Numbered from the stretch's first letter, positions 7,845 through 17,141 are shown. The stretch is DNA of 55,146 nucleotides from Lachnospiraceae bacterium (GCA_015057035.1 SVFC01000015.1:1-55146); one strand, 5' to 3'. The notes: a model not told the origin generated them from the letters alone. Numbers and translations are program-made.

Positions 7845-9437
7845 ATGAGTATGAAGAAAAGTAAAATTTTAGTAATTGCATTATGTGTGCTTGTGGCGGG
7901 TGGTCTCTTTTTTGCAGGACAGCATCTTTTTGTAGCTGATAATGGCAAGGATGTTACCATTGATAAAGGTGTTTTTATTGGCGGTATTGACGTTGCAGGA
8001 ATGACTGCACAAGAAGCAAAAGACACATTAAATGCATATTTGAATGACTTAAAAGAACAGACTGTTACTTTGGTAGGCCCAAATGGCAATATGGAGCTTT
8101 CGTTGGGCGATATGGGTCTTTCGGCAAAAATTGATGAAGCTGTTCGCAAGGCGACAGGCACTGCTAAGGCAAGTAATCTTATTACACGCTTTATGCTACT
8201 GAAGGATTTAGAGGGTGAGAACCTTGTACTTGATATGGGGCTTGCCATTGATAAGCAGTTAACGGGTAACCTGATTCATCAGCAGTTAGAGAAGCTTGAG
8301 ATCCCAGCCGTGGATTGGGATTTGAAAAAAGAAGGAAGCAAATTTGTTGTGATTGAAGGAAGTACCGGAACTGCAGTGGATATCGTGTCCTCAGTGAATG
8401 CAATCAGTAAGGATATTGCAGAAAACTGGCAGAATGGTGCCAAAAAGGATGCCCAGTATACTCTGGCAACTACTGTAACAAATCCTCGCGGTTCAAAGGA
8501 AGAGCTGGCAAAAGTAAAAGATTTGCTTGGATCTTTTAGTACAGACTTCAGTAGTTCCAATGAGGGACGTAAAAAGAATGTAACTACGGGTTGTTCTAAG
8601 ATTAATGGAACCTTGTTATATCCAGGTGATACATTTTCTGCACACGGTGCAACCGCTCCATATACAGAAAAGAATGGATATGGAATCGGTGGTGCATATA
8701 GCAATGGTGAATTAGTAGAATCCATGGGTGGTGGTATCTGCCAGGTATCTACTACATTATATAATGCAGCAATCCGTGCAGAACTTAAGATTACCATGAG
8801 AGCAGCTCATTCTATGGTAGTAAGTTATGTGGATCCATCTGTGGATGCTGCAATTGCAGGAACCTATAAGGATTTAAGATTTAGAAATGACTTTGATTTC
8901 CCTGTTTATATCGAAGGATATTGTAAAAAAGGAATCATTACATTCAATATCTATGGATTAGAGACCAGAGATCCAAATCGTACCATTCGTTTTGAAAATG
9001 AGATTGTTTCTGTAGATGATCCAGATACAGAATACACTTTGGATAAGAATGTCAAGATTGGTACTTACAAAGTAAAACGTAGTGAGCATATTGGCTACAC
9101 AGCTCGTTTGTGGAAGATTGTGTCTGTGAATGGTGTGGATACAGAAAAGATTCGTATGAATCGTAGTACGTATAAAGCATCTTGCAAGCAGGTGACAATT
9201 GGTACAAAAGGTGCAACTGCCGAGCAGATTGCAATCATCAAGGAAGCATTAAAAACCAAGGATGATGCTTACATTAAAAATGTAGTTAAGAATATTAACA
9301 AGGCTCCAGAGCCAACTCCGGAGCCAGAGCCAACCCCAACGCCAAGCGAGTCTCCAAGCGAAACACCAAGTGAGTCTCCAGAGCCTGGGACAGGGAATAG
9401 CGAAAATCCAGTACAGGAACCGGCTGAGACAGTATAA
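7845..9437 (+). CDS. VanW family cell-envelope protein with PG-binding-like N-terminal region
   Basis: 530-aa envelope protein with one N-terminal TM or uncleaved signal (about 6-24, ILVIALCVLVAGGLFFAG). A putative peptidoglycan-binding-type region follows (about 40-200, starting GVFIGGIDVAGMTAQEA). The VanW domain is at about 240-370, recognisable by NGTLLYPGDTFS, GGGICQVSTTLYNAA and NDFDFPVYI. The last 50 residues are a Pro/Glu/Ser-rich tail (repeats of PEP, SPSE). The VanW domain was named from a vancomycin cluster gene, but its biochemical role is unknown and its presence here does not imply resistance. Start: ATG 7845, or ATG 7851 two codons on; neither has a strong Shine-Dalgarno. Confidence 0.9.
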   Translation: MSMKKSKILVIALCVLVAGGLFFAGQHLFVADNGKDVTIDKGVFIGGIDVAGMTAQEAKDTLNAYLNDLKEQTVTLVGPNGNMELSLGDMGLSAKIDEAVRKATGTAKASNLITRFMLLKDLEGENLVLDMGLAIDKQLTGNLIHQQLEKLEIPAVDWDLKKEGSKFVVIEGSTGTAVDIVSSVNAISKDIAENWQNGAKKDAQYTLATTVTNPRGSKEELAKVKDLLGSFSTDFSSSNEGRKKNVTTGCSKINGTLLYPGDTFSAHGATAPYTEKNGYGIGGAYSNGELVESMGGGICQVSTTLYNAAIRAELKITMRAAHSMVVSYVDPSVDAAIAGTYKDLRFRNDFDFPVYIEGYCKKGIITFNIYGLETRDPNRTIRFENEIVSVDDPDTEYTLDKNVKIGTYKVKRSEHIGYTARLWKIVSVNGVDTEKIRMNRSTYKASCKQVTIGTKGATAEQIAIIKEALKTKDDAYIKNVVKNINKAPEPTPEPEPTPTPSESPSETPSESPEPGTGNSENPVQEPAETV

Positions 9438-9448
9438 GATTATACACA

Positions 9449-9475
9449 GGCTGTAGCAAAATTGCTACGGCCTTA
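9449..9475 (+). terminator. Hairpin between VanW and AIR-synthase-like genes
   Basis: GGCTGTAGCAA (9449-9459) pairs with TTGCTACGGCC (9462-9472) through 11 positions with one G-T wobble. The T tract is very short, so this may be a weak terminator or a processing hairpin. Confidence 0.4.
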
Positions 9476-9497
9476 AGTGCTATAAAGAGGTAGTTAG

Positions 9498-10481
9498 ATG
9501 AAGGCAGGAAAATTAAAGGAGTCTGTTCTGAAACGCTCCGTTTTAAAACAACTGCATACAAGAAAAGAAGAGGTATTAGTAAAGCCTGCAGTGGGTGGAG
9601 ACTATGGTGCTGTGGAAGTTTCAGAAAACTTGGCAGTGGTATTATCCTCTGATCCAGTGACCATTTCCCGAGAGGAGATTGGTAGCAGTGCAATTATGGC
9701 AGCCTGTAATGATGTGGCATGCTCTGGTGCAACTTTAAAGGGCGTATCCGTGACAATGCTTCTTCCAACCACTTTTAATGAGGATGAGCTTCGCGATTTA
9801 ATGAAAGATATGGACCAGGCTTGTCAGGAATGTGGCGTGGATATTTTAAGTGGACACACAGAAGTTACCAGAGTGGTGAAAGAACCAGTAGTGGTGGTGA
9901 CTGCCATGGGAATAGTAGAAAAAGAGGCGCTGGTACATAGTAGTGGTGTTCAACCGGGAATGGATATTGTTGCAACCAAATGGGTAGGTCTGGAAGGGAC
10001 GGCCATTCTTGCAAGAGAGAGAGAAGAAGAACTTCGCACACGATACGCGAAGCCTTTTATTGATAATGCAAAAGTTTTTGGACAGATGATGTCGATTGTT
10101 CCGGAGGCCGCAGTCGCCATAAAGTCTGGCGCTAGTGCTATGCACGACGTGTCAGAGGGTGGCATTTTTGGTGCTCTTTGGGAACTTGCGGAGAGTGCAG
10201 GCGTCGGACTGGAAATCGATTTGAAAAAAATTCCGATTCGTCAGGAAACCGTGGAAATCTGTGAATTTTTTGACCTGAACCCTTATAAGATAGTGTCAGG
10301 AGGATGTTTGCTCATTGCCACAACAGATGGGAATGGTATGGTCTTAGAGTTGGAAAAGGTGGGAATCCCTGCTACAGTAATCGGCAAGGCTACAGATGGA
10401 AACGACAGAGTTCTGTTGAACGAAGATGAAAGACGTTTTTTGGAAACAACTCAAACCGATGAGCTATACAATTTGCAGTAG
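9498..10481 (+). CDS. AIR synthase-related / HypE-like protein
   Basis: 327-aa member of the PurM-like ATP-dependent superfamily (PurM, PurL, HypE, SelD, ThiL). Features seen: a GGDYGAVEV segment and SSDPVT near 30-60, CNDVACSGA near 75 (the dimer/ATP-site strand motif), and the second domain with MHDVSEGGIFGALWELAE near 215. HypE normally ends in a Cys (PRICxT-type tail) that is cyanated; here the tail reads TTQTDELYNLQ with no Cys, and no hydrogenase gene is nearby, so HypE function is unlikely. It may act in an unknown phosphoryl-transfer step linked to the Lrp-aminotransferase pair that follows by 30-40 bases. AGAGG (9485-9489) serves ATG 9498. Confidence 0.8.
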   Translation: MKAGKLKESVLKRSVLKQLHTRKEEVLVKPAVGGDYGAVEVSENLAVVLSSDPVTISREEIGSSAIMAACNDVACSGATLKGVSVTMLLPTTFNEDELRDLMKDMDQACQECGVDILSGHTEVTRVVKEPVVVVTAMGIVEKEALVHSSGVQPGMDIVATKWVGLEGTAILAREREEELRTRYAKPFIDNAKVFGQMMSIVPEAAVAIKSGASAMHDVSEGGIFGALWELAESAGVGLEIDLKKIPIRQETVEICEFFDLNPYKIVSGGCLLIATTDGNGMVLELEKVGIPATVIGKATDGNDRVLLNEDERRFLETTQTDELYNLQ

Positions 10482-10520
10482 ATTATAAATAAATGTGTTT
10501 TGAAAGGAAAGATGGAAGTT

Positions 10521-11000
10521 ATGAGAGAACAGATATTAAATTTAATCGAAAAGAATTCTAGAATAGATGTAGCAGAGCTTGCGCTTCGCGTTGGAACCGA
10601 TGAAGCAGCTGTTTTAAACGAATTAGAGGCGATGGAACAGGAACGTGTTATCTGTGGTTATCATACATTAATTGACTGGGATAAAGTTGGTGTGGAAAAA
10701 GCCACTGCTTTAATCGAGGTGCGTGTAACACCACAGCGTGGTATGGGCTTTGATAAAGTGGCAGAGCGTATCTACAATTACCCAGAAGTAAGCTCTATTT
10801 ATCTTATCTCTGGTGGTTTTGACTTTATGGTAATTATCGAAGGAAAAACTCTCCGCGAAGTGGCACAGTTTGTATCAGAAAAACTTGCCCCAATGGATAC
10901 CGTGCTTAGCACAAAGACAAACTTTATTTTGAAGAAATATAAGGACTATGGAACAGTGCTTGCAAAACCAGGAAAAGATGAAAGAGAGTTGGTGAACTAA
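10521..11000 (+). CDS. Lrp/AsnC family transcriptional regulator
   Basis: Amino-acid-responsive DNA-binding regulator. An N-terminal winged helix-turn-helix (about 1-55, RIDVAELALRVGTDEAAVLNELEAME) is followed by a RAM/AsnC ligand-binding domain (about 65-150). The frame is open from a TTG at 10500, but homologues begin MREQIL and a purine stretch lies upstream of ATG 10521; ATG 10512 is a close alternative. The stop overlaps the start of the aminotransferase by one base (TAATG). Such pairs are common in Firmicutes, where the regulator probably controls the aminotransferase in response to its amino acid; the ligand is unknown. Confidence 0.9.
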   Translation: MREQILNLIEKNSRIDVAELALRVGTDEAAVLNELEAMEQERVICGYHTLIDWDKVGVEKATALIEVRVTPQRGMGFDKVAERIYNYPEVSSIYLISGGFDFMVIIEGKTLREVAQFVSEKLAPMDTVLSTKTNFILKKYKDYGTVLAKPGKDERELVN

Positions 11001-12172
11001 TGAGAAATCCGTTATCTAGTACGATTGTAAATATTAAACCATCGGGTATCCGTAAGTTCTTCGATATTGCCAGCGAAATGGATGATGTTATTTCACTTGG
11101 CGTAGGTGAACCAGACTTTGATACCCCATGGCATATTCGTGATGAGGGCATTTATTCCTTGGAAAAAGGAAAAACCTCTTACACTTCAAATGCGGGATTA
11201 AAAGAATTAAAAGAAGAAATTGCAAAATTCTTAAATCGCCATTATGAATTGAAATATGACCCAAATAAAGAAATTATCGTAACTGTAGGTGGTAGTGAGG
11301 CCATTGACATTGCTATGCGTGCAATGCTTGACCCAGGGGATGAAGTGTTGATTCCCCAGCCAAGTTATGTATCCTACGAACCATGTTGTATTTTGGCAAA
11401 TGGTACACCAGTTATTATTGAACTTAAGGCAGAAAATGAATTCCGCCTTACAGCAGAAGAATTAGAGGCAGCCATTACTCCTAAGACAAAACTTCTGGTA
11501 CTTCCTTTCCCTAACAACCCTACGGGGGCAATTATGGAGAGAAAAGACCTTGAAGCGATTGCTAAGGTCATTGAAAAATACGACCTTTATGTGTTAAGTG
11601 ATGAAATCTATTCTGAACTTACTTATGCAGAGGAAAGTCATGTGTCCATCGCTTCGCTTCCAGGAATGTGGGAAAGAACCATTTTAATCAATGGTTTTTC
11701 AAAATCCCATTCTATGACAGGTTGGAGACTTGGTTATGCTTGTGGACCAGAAGTAATCCTGAAACAGATGTTAAAAATTCATCAGTTTGCTATTATGTGT
11801 GCACCTACCACTAGCCAGTATGCTGCAGTAGAGGCAATGCGCCATGGAGATGAAGATGTGGCAAAAATGAGAGATGAGTACAATATTCGTCGTAGATATC
11901 TTATTAAGCGTTTCCGCGAGATGGGAATTGATTGTTTTGAAGCATTAGGTGCTTTTTATGTGTTCCCATGCATTAAGCAGTTTGGTATGACTTCGGATGA
12001 GTTTGCTACAGCACTTCTAAAACAGAAAAAAGTATGTGTTGTTCCAGGAACTGCCTTTGGTAATTCTGGGGAAGGTTTCCTTCGAATCTCGTATGCATAT
12101 TCATTGGAAAACCTTAAGATAGCATTGGACCGTATGGAAGAATTTGTAAAAGAACTTGGTGAGAGTAAATAA
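11000..12172 (+). CDS. PLP-dependent aminotransferase, class I/II
   Basis: 390-aa fold-type I aminotransferase. Motifs in order: SLGVGEPDFDTP (about 32-43), TVGGSEAIDIA (about 95), the FPNNPTGA loop (about 172), LSDEIYSEL (about 198), and the Schiff-base lysine Lys235 in NGFSKSHSMTGWRLGY. A C-terminal substrate Arg lies in GFLRISYA. The family transfers amino groups between amino acids and 2-oxo acids; aspartate or aromatic substrates are likely, but specificity cannot be read. It is translationally coupled to the Lrp regulator upstream and followed after 2 bases by trmL, so it sits in one operon. Confidence 0.92.
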   Translation: MRNPLSSTIVNIKPSGIRKFFDIASEMDDVISLGVGEPDFDTPWHIRDEGIYSLEKGKTSYTSNAGLKELKEEIAKFLNRHYELKYDPNKEIIVTVGGSEAIDIAMRAMLDPGDEVLIPQPSYVSYEPCCILANGTPVIIELKAENEFRLTAEELEAAITPKTKLLVLPFPNNPTGAIMERKDLEAIAKVIEKYDLYVLSDEIYSELTYAEESHVSIASLPGMWERTILINGFSKSHSMTGWRLGYACGPEVILKQMLKIHQFAIMCAPTTSQYAAVEAMRHGDEDVAKMRDEYNIRRRYLIKRFREMGIDCFEALGAFYVFPCIKQFGMTSDEFATALLKQKKVCVVPGTAFGNSGEGFLRISYAYSLENLKIALDRMEEFVKELGESK

Positions 12173-12174
12173 TT

Positions 12175-12675
12175 ATGGCTTTAAATATTGTACTATATGA
12201 ACCAGAAATCCCTGCAAATACAGGTAACATTGGGCGTACTTGTGTGGCAACCAATACTAGACTGCATTTGATTGAGCCTTTGGGATTTTCTTTAGATGAA
12301 AAACAGTTGAAACGTGCTGGCATGGACTATTGGAAAGATTTGGATGTAACCACTTATGTGAACTGGGAGGATTTTTGCCAGAAGAATCCTGACGCAAAAA
12401 TCTATTACGCCACAACCAAGGCACGCCACGTATATTCAGATGTAAGTTATGAGCCGGATTGTTATATTATGTTTGGCAAAGAGAGTGCAGGTATCCCAGA
12501 GGAAATCTTAAAAGATAATCCTGATACTTGTGTGCGTATCCCAATGATGGGAGAGATTCGCTCTCTGAACTTATCGAACTCTGTTGCAGTCGTGCTTTAT
12601 GAGGCGCTTCGACAGAATGATTTTTCCAATATGAAGTTAGAAGGGGAACTTCACAGACTTCGCTGGGATGATTAG
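12175..12675 (+). CDS. trmL: tRNA (cytidine(34)-2'-O)-methyltransferase TrmL
   Basis: SPOUT-class RNA methyltransferase that 2'-O-methylates the wobble base of certain tRNA-Leu isoacceptors. At 166 aa it is the minimal SPOUT form. Signature parts are EPEIPANTGNIGRTC at the N-terminus, FGKESAGIPEEIL in the middle and RSLNLSNSVAVVLYEALRQ in the trefoil knot. The start follows the aminotransferase stop by two bases. Confidence 0.93.
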   Translation: MALNIVLYEPEIPANTGNIGRTCVATNTRLHLIEPLGFSLDEKQLKRAGMDYWKDLDVTTYVNWEDFCQKNPDAKIYYATTKARHVYSDVSYEPDCYIMFGKESAGIPEEILKDNPDTCVRIPMMGEIRSLNLSNSVAVVLYEALRQNDFSNMKLEGELHRLRWDD

Positions 12676-12690
12676 CCGAAAGGAAAAAAT

Positions 12691-13548
12691 ATGAGTATTG
12701 TTAAGACAAAAGGCCTAGTACACGAGTTTATCCGTCGTGACGAAGAGGATAATGTTGAGTCAATTACAACAGCCTTGGATCATGTGGATTTGCGTGTGGA
12801 GCCAGGTGAATTTATAGCGATTCTGGGACACAATGGTTCTGGAAAGTCTACATTGGCAAAGCACATTAATGCTTTGCTTACTGCATCAGAAGGCACCATC
12901 TGGGTAGATGGTATGGATGTGTCAGAAGAAGAAAATGTAATTCCTGTTCGTAAATCAGCGGGAATGGTATTTCAGAATCCAGATAACCAGATTATTGCCA
13001 GCGTAGTGGAAGAAGATGTGGCGTTTGGACCTGAAAATATCGGAGTTCCAACGGATGAAATCTGGGCTCGTGTAGAAAAAAGTTTAAAGAATGTAGGCAT
13101 GACAAAATATCGTACCCACTCTCCAAATAAACTGTCTGGCGGTCAGAAACAGCGTGTGGCTATTGCGGGCGTTATGGCGATGGAACCTAAGTGTATCGTG
13201 TTTGATGAGCCAACAGCTATGCTGGACCCAAATGGGCGCAAAGAGGTTTTAAAGGCGGCACACGAATTAAATCGCGAGAAAGGTGTGACGGTTATATTGA
13301 TTACCCATTATATGGAGGAAGTAGTAGACGCAGACTATGTCTATGTAATGGAAGATGGAAAAATTATTATGGATGGCAAACCGAGAGAGATTTTCTCTCG
13401 TGTGGAAGAGTTGAAGAAACACCGATTGGATGTTCCACAGATGACTTTGCTTGCTCATGAATTAAGAAAATCGGGTCTTCCAATTCCAAAAGGAATTTTG
13501 ACAAGGGAAGAATTGGTTGAGGCAATTTGCGCCGTTTCTGCAAAATAA
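12691..13548 (+). CDS. ecfA1: Energy-coupling factor transporter ATPase EcfA1
   Basis: 285-aa ATPase of the group II ECF transporter, which powers vitamin or trace-nutrient uptake through exchangeable S subunits. Walker A is GHNGSGKST (about 48-56), the ABC signature is LSGGQKQRVAIAG and Walker B is CIVFDEPTAML. The C-terminal extension (about 230-285) is typical of EcfA. It is first of three genes with EcfA2 and EcfT, followed by truA, the usual Firmicute order. Confidence 0.95.
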   Translation: MSIVKTKGLVHEFIRRDEEDNVESITTALDHVDLRVEPGEFIAILGHNGSGKSTLAKHINALLTASEGTIWVDGMDVSEEENVIPVRKSAGMVFQNPDNQIIASVVEEDVAFGPENIGVPTDEIWARVEKSLKNVGMTKYRTHSPNKLSGGQKQRVAIAGVMAMEPKCIVFDEPTAMLDPNGRKEVLKAAHELNREKGVTVILITHYMEEVVDADYVYVMEDGKIIMDGKPREIFSRVEELKKHRLDVPQMTLLAHELRKSGLPIPKGILTREELVEAICAVSAK

Positions 13549-13592
13549 TGACTTGGGTATGAAGAGCGAAATTGTTTAGAAAGAGGATATGA

Positions 13593-14441
13593 ATGTCAAT
13601 TATTTTAGATAAGGTGAACCATAGTTATAGTCAGGGGACTGCATATCAGGTTCAGGCTTTAAAGGATATTAATCTAAAAATTGAAGATGGTGAATTTATT
13701 GGTATTATTGGACATACTGGTTCTGGAAAGTCTACGTTGATTCAGCATATGAATGGCCTTGTTAAGGCTACTTCTGGCGGGATTTATTTCAATGGGCAGG
13801 ATATCTATGATGATGATTTCAATATGAAAGAGCTTCGTAGCAAGGTAGGGCTAGTATTCCAGTACCCAGAGCATCAGTTGTTTGAAACTACGATTTTTGC
13901 AGATGTATGCTTTGGACCAAAGAATCTAGGCCTGGATAAAAAGACAGTGGAACTTCGTGCTTTTGAGGCGCTTAGAAGTGTTGGATTTCCTGAAGAACTG
14001 TACTATCAGCCACCATTTGATTTGTCAGGTGGTCAGAAACGAAGAGTGGCCATTGCGGGTGTACTTGCAATGAAACCAGAAGTGCTGATTTTGGACGAGC
14101 CAACAGCAGGATTGGATCCGGCAGGTCGTGACGAAATCTTGGATTTAATATCCAAGATGCACAAGGAACTGGGGATTACGGTTATTCTTGTGTCCCATAG
14201 TATGGAAGATGTGGCAAAATATGTTAATCGTATCATCGTGATGAATCAGGGTGAAGTGATGTACGATGGTGCGCCAAGGGATGTGTTTGCCCAATATAAA
14301 CAATTGGAAGAAGTGGGGCTTGCTGCTCCACAGGTGACCTATCTGATGTATGAATTGCGTCAAAAAGGTCTTCCAGTAGATTTGAATGCAACAACAGTAG
14401 AAGAGGCTAAGAATAGTATTCTTCGAGCTTTAAGAGGTTAG
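13593..14441 (+). CDS. ecfA2: Energy-coupling factor transporter ATPase EcfA2
   Basis: 282-aa second ATPase of the ECF module, forming a heterodimer with EcfA1. Walker A GHTGSGKST (about 42-50), Q-loop VFQYPEHQLF, signature LSGGQKRRVAIAG and Walker B VLILDEPTAGLDP are all intact. It lies 44 bases after EcfA1 and 4 bases before EcfT. AGAGGA stands before ATG 13593. Confidence 0.95.
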   Translation: MSIILDKVNHSYSQGTAYQVQALKDINLKIEDGEFIGIIGHTGSGKSTLIQHMNGLVKATSGGIYFNGQDIYDDDFNMKELRSKVGLVFQYPEHQLFETTIFADVCFGPKNLGLDKKTVELRAFEALRSVGFPEELYYQPPFDLSGGQKRRVAIAGVLAMKPEVLILDEPTAGLDPAGRDEILDLISKMHKELGITVILVSHSMEDVAKYVNRIIVMNQGEVMYDGAPRDVFAQYKQLEEVGLAAPQVTYLMYELRQKGLPVDLNATTVEEAKNSILRALRG

Positions 14442-14445
14442 ATAG

Positions 14446-15261
14446 ATGATTCGAGATATTACCATTGGTCAGTTTTATCCAGCAGATTCCTGCCTACATA
14501 AACTAGATCCACGCGTAAAATTATTCGCTACAATGATATATATTATTGCCCTGTTTACTTTTAAAGGCCTTCTTGGTTTGGGTATTATCACCGTATTTTT
14601 ATTTGCAGTGATTAAGATTTCCAAGGTTCCTTTTAAGTTTATGGTTAAGGGATTAAAGGCAATTGTCATTTTGCTTTTGATTACGTCGGTATTTAATCTG
14701 TTGGCAACTCCGGGAGATGTTGTTTTCTGGAAATGGGGAAGTCTTCAGATTACAGATACTGGTATTATTAATTCGGTGATGATGACCATTCGTTTGGTGT
14801 ATTTGATTTTAGGCACTTCCCTTATGACGCTGACGACCACACCGAATCAGTTAACCGATGGATTGGAAACAGCATTAAAACCATTAAATAAAATCAATGT
14901 GCCAGTACATTCTATTGCAATGATGATGTCTATTGCCCTTCGTTTTATTCCAATCCTCATTGAAGAAACGGATAAGATTATGAAGGCGCAGATGGCTCGT
15001 GGTGCAGATTTTGAAAAGGGTAATCTGCTTCAGAAGGCAAAAAACATGGTTCCACTTCTGGTGCCATTGTTTGTTTCTGCTTTTAGACGTGCAGAGGATT
15101 TGGCTATGGCTATGGAAGCAAGATGTTACAACGGTGGGGAAGGCCGTACCAAGATGAAACCACTTCGCTATGAAAACAGAGACCGAATTGCGTATGTGGT
15201 TGTGTTAGCCTTCTTGGTGTTGGTGATTGTGGCAGCAATATTCGTGCCATTTCCAATGTAA
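14446..15261 (+). CDS. ecfT: Energy-coupling factor transporter transmembrane protein EcfT
   Basis: 271-aa integral membrane scaffold linking the EcfA dimer to S subunits. Several hydrophobic segments are visible (about 28-60, 65-85, 105-125, 245-268). The two coupling-helix motifs are ARG in MARGADFEKGN (about 183-193) and the ARC variant in MEARCYNGG (about 222-230), where the consensus is ARG. No S-subunit gene accompanies it, as expected for a shared module that serves several substrate proteins encoded elsewhere. Confidence 0.94.
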   Translation: MIRDITIGQFYPADSCLHKLDPRVKLFATMIYIIALFTFKGLLGLGIITVFLFAVIKISKVPFKFMVKGLKAIVILLLITSVFNLLATPGDVVFWKWGSLQITDTGIINSVMMTIRLVYLILGTSLMTLTTTPNQLTDGLETALKPLNKINVPVHSIAMMMSIALRFIPILIEETDKIMKAQMARGADFEKGNLLQKAKNMVPLLVPLFVSAFRRAEDLAMAMEARCYNGGEGRTKMKPLRYENRDRIAYVVVLAFLVLVIVAAIFVPFPM

Positions 15262-15292
15262 AAATATGTAAATTCTGTGATAGGAGATTAAG

Positions 15293-16030
15293 ATGCGTGT
15301 AAAATTAGTTGTTGCCTATGATGGCACAAATTACAGTGGGTGGCAGCTACAGAAAAACGCGGTCACCATAGAACAGAAATTAAATGAAGCGCTTACAGAT
15401 TTGCTTGGAGAGGAAATTGTGGTAACAGGTGCGAGCCGTACTGACGCAGGGGTACATTCCCTTGGGAACGTATGCGTCTTTGATACAGACACCAGAATTC
15501 CTGCAGAGAAGATTTGCTATGCGTTAAATTCCCGTTTGCCAGAGGATATTGTGGTACAGGATTCTTGCGAGGTTGCATCAGATTTTCATCCAAGAGCGGG
15601 AAAGAGTAGCAAGACATATGAGTATCGTGTTTTAAACAGAACATTGCCAGATCCAACTAGAAGACGGGATACCTATTTTTATCATTATGATTTGGATGTG
15701 GATGCGATGGCGAAAGCGGCGTCTTTGTTGGAAGGCGAGCATGACTTCAAGAGTTTTTGTTCTGTTCACGCCCAGGTAGAAACTACAGTAAGAACAATTT
15801 ATAGTTGTACAGTAGCTAAGGATGGAGATGTGATACGCATCCGAGTGACTGGCAATGGTTTTTTATATAATATGGTGCGTATTATTGCAGGCACTTTAAT
15901 TGAGGTGGGAGCAGGAAAACGTAAACCAGAAGAAATCATATCAATGTTAGAGGCTACAGATAGATGCTCGGCAGGTCCAACAGCACCAGCGCACGGATTG
16001 ACAATGATAGGGATTCAGTACGAGGCTTAG
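15293..16030 (+). CDS. truA: tRNA pseudouridine(38-40) synthase TruA
   Basis: 245-aa pseudouridine synthase acting on positions 38-40 of the tRNA anticodon arm. The catalytic aspartate is Asp51 in GASRTDAGVHS, and the C-terminal region carries GNGFLYNMVRIIAGTLIEVG. Length and both motifs are typical. Preceded by TAGGAGA before ATG 15293; last gene of the ecf operon. Confidence 0.96.
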   Translation: MRVKLVVAYDGTNYSGWQLQKNAVTIEQKLNEALTDLLGEEIVVTGASRTDAGVHSLGNVCVFDTDTRIPAEKICYALNSRLPEDIVVQDSCEVASDFHPRAGKSSKTYEYRVLNRTLPDPTRRRDTYFYHYDLDVDAMAKAASLLEGEHDFKSFCSVHAQVETTVRTIYSCTVAKDGDVIRIRVTGNGFLYNMVRIIAGTLIEVGAGKRKPEEIISMLEATDRCSAGPTAPAHGLTMIGIQYEA

Positions 16031-16092
16031 AAGAACGTGTATAGGGCACAAGATATAGGAAAAAATTTGTCAATGAAACCCATAAAAAGTAT

Positions 16093-16121
16093 TTGACACC
16101 AAGCGTTTCCTATAATATAAT
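16093..16121 (+). promoter_or_regulatory. Consensus sigma-A promoter of rplM-rpsI
   Basis: A perfect TTGACA (16093-16098), 17-bp spacer and perfect TATAAT (16116-16121) are followed by a leader of about 150 nt before rplM. The strength suits a ribosomal protein operon. Confidence 0.85.
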
Positions 16122-16127
16122 ATCTTA

Positions 16128-16259
16128 GTCTGCGAAAGTATGAAAATGCAAACCAAAGCCCCGGTGAGCATTTTATATAGAGTAAACATCGGATAAAAGA
16201 GGGATAGCGTCCGGACATACGAGATTCCGAAATATCCAAAGTATTAATCGTTAAATTAT
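16128..16259 (+). promoter_or_regulatory. Structured 5' leader of rplM-rpsI, candidate L13 autoregulatory element
   Basis: Between the predicted transcription start (about 16128) and the AAGGAGG (16260-16266) lies about 130 nt without a gene. Firmicute rplM mRNAs often carry an L13-binding leader (Rfam L13_leader); position and length fit, but I cannot run a covariance model, so this is inference. Confidence 0.4.
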
Positions 16260-16276
16260 CAAGGAGGAAAACCCGA

Positions 16277-16705
16277 ATGAAGACATTTATGGCTAGTCCT
16301 GCTACAATCGAAAGAAAATGGTATGTAGTTGACGCTGAAGGTAAGACATTAGGACGTTTAGCATCAGAAGTTGCTAAAGTATTAAGAGGAAAAAATAAAG
16401 CAATCTTTACACCACACATCGATACAGGTGATTATGTAATCGTTGTTAACGCTGAAAAGATTAAAGTAACAGGTAAGAAATTAGAACAGAAGATTTACTA
16501 CCATCACTCAGATTATGTAGGTGGAATGAAAGAAACTACATTAAAAGAAATGTTAGCAAAACATCCTGAAAGAGTTATTGAGTTCGCTGTAAAAGGTATG
16601 CTTCCAAAAGGACCTTTAGGACGTGAAATGTATACAAAATTATTCGTATATGCTGGACCTGAACACAAACATGCAGCTCAGAAACCAGAAGTATTAACAT
16701 TTTAA
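16277..16705 (+). CDS. rplM: 50S ribosomal protein L13
   Basis: 142-aa primary rRNA-binding protein of the large subunit. The family is clear from [21 protein letters not shown] near the N-terminus, [11 protein letters not shown] in the middle and [12 protein letters not shown] in the C-terminal half. It has an AAGGAGG 10 bases before ATG 16277 and is co-transcribed with rpsI, the normal pair in bacteria. Confidence 0.98.
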   Translation: MKTFMASPATIERKWYVVDAEGKTLGRLASEVAKVLRGKNKAIFTPHIDTGDYVIVVNAEKIKVTGKKLEQKIYYHHSDYVGGMKETTLKEMLAKHPERVIEFAVKGMLPKGPLGREMYTKLFVYAGPEHKHAAQKPEVLTF

Positions 16706-16722
16706 TTAGGAGGTAAATTACA

Positions 16723-17115
16723 GTGGCTACTACAAAGTATTACGGAACTGGAAGAAGAAAATCATCTGTTGCTAGAGTATACTTAGTACCAGGAACAGGT
16801 AAAATCACAATCAATAAAAGAGATATTGATGAATATTTAGGATTAGAAACATTAAAAGTAGTTGTTCGTCAGCCATTAGTTGCTACAGACAACACAGATA
16901 AATTTGACGTAATCGTTAACGTTAAAGGTGGCGGATACACAGGACAGGCAGGCGCTATCAGACATGGTATCGCTCGTGCATTACTCCAGGTTGATGGAGA
17001 ATTCCGTCCAACACTTAAAGCAGCTGGCTTCTTAACACGTGACCCACGTATGAAAGAACGTAAGAAATACGGTCTCAAAGCAGCTCGTCGTGCACCACAG
17101 TTCAGCAAGAGATAA
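16723..17115 (+). CDS. rpsI: 30S ribosomal protein S9
   Basis: 130-aa small-subunit protein whose C-terminal tail reaches the decoding site. [16 protein letters not shown] at the N-terminus, [19 protein letters not shown] in the middle and a tail ending in FSKR identify S9. The start is GTG 16723 with TAGGAGG ahead. It ends 29 bases before the operon terminator. Confidence 0.98.
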   Translation: MATTKYYGTGRRKSSVARVYLVPGTGKITINKRDIDEYLGLETLKVVVRQPLVATDNTDKFDVIVNVKGGGYTGQAGAIRHGIARALLQVDGEFRPTLKAAGFLTRDPRMKERKKYGLKAARRAPQFSKR

Positions 17116-17141
17116 GAGTTATCTGCGAACAATACACGAAT

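Noticed and set aside
7845..9437. VanW gene as evidence of vancomycin resistance
   Set aside because: VanW domains are common in Firmicutes without resistance; no vanH/A/X set is in the window, and ddl with murF is the normal pathway.
9498..10481. Hydrogenase maturation factor HypE
   Set aside because: No C-terminal Cys and no hyp or hydrogenase genes nearby; kept as AIR-synthase-related only.
16027..16419. Minus-strand ORF over the rplM leader and start
   Set aside because: It overlaps a strong promoter and a ribosomal protein gene and has no family features.
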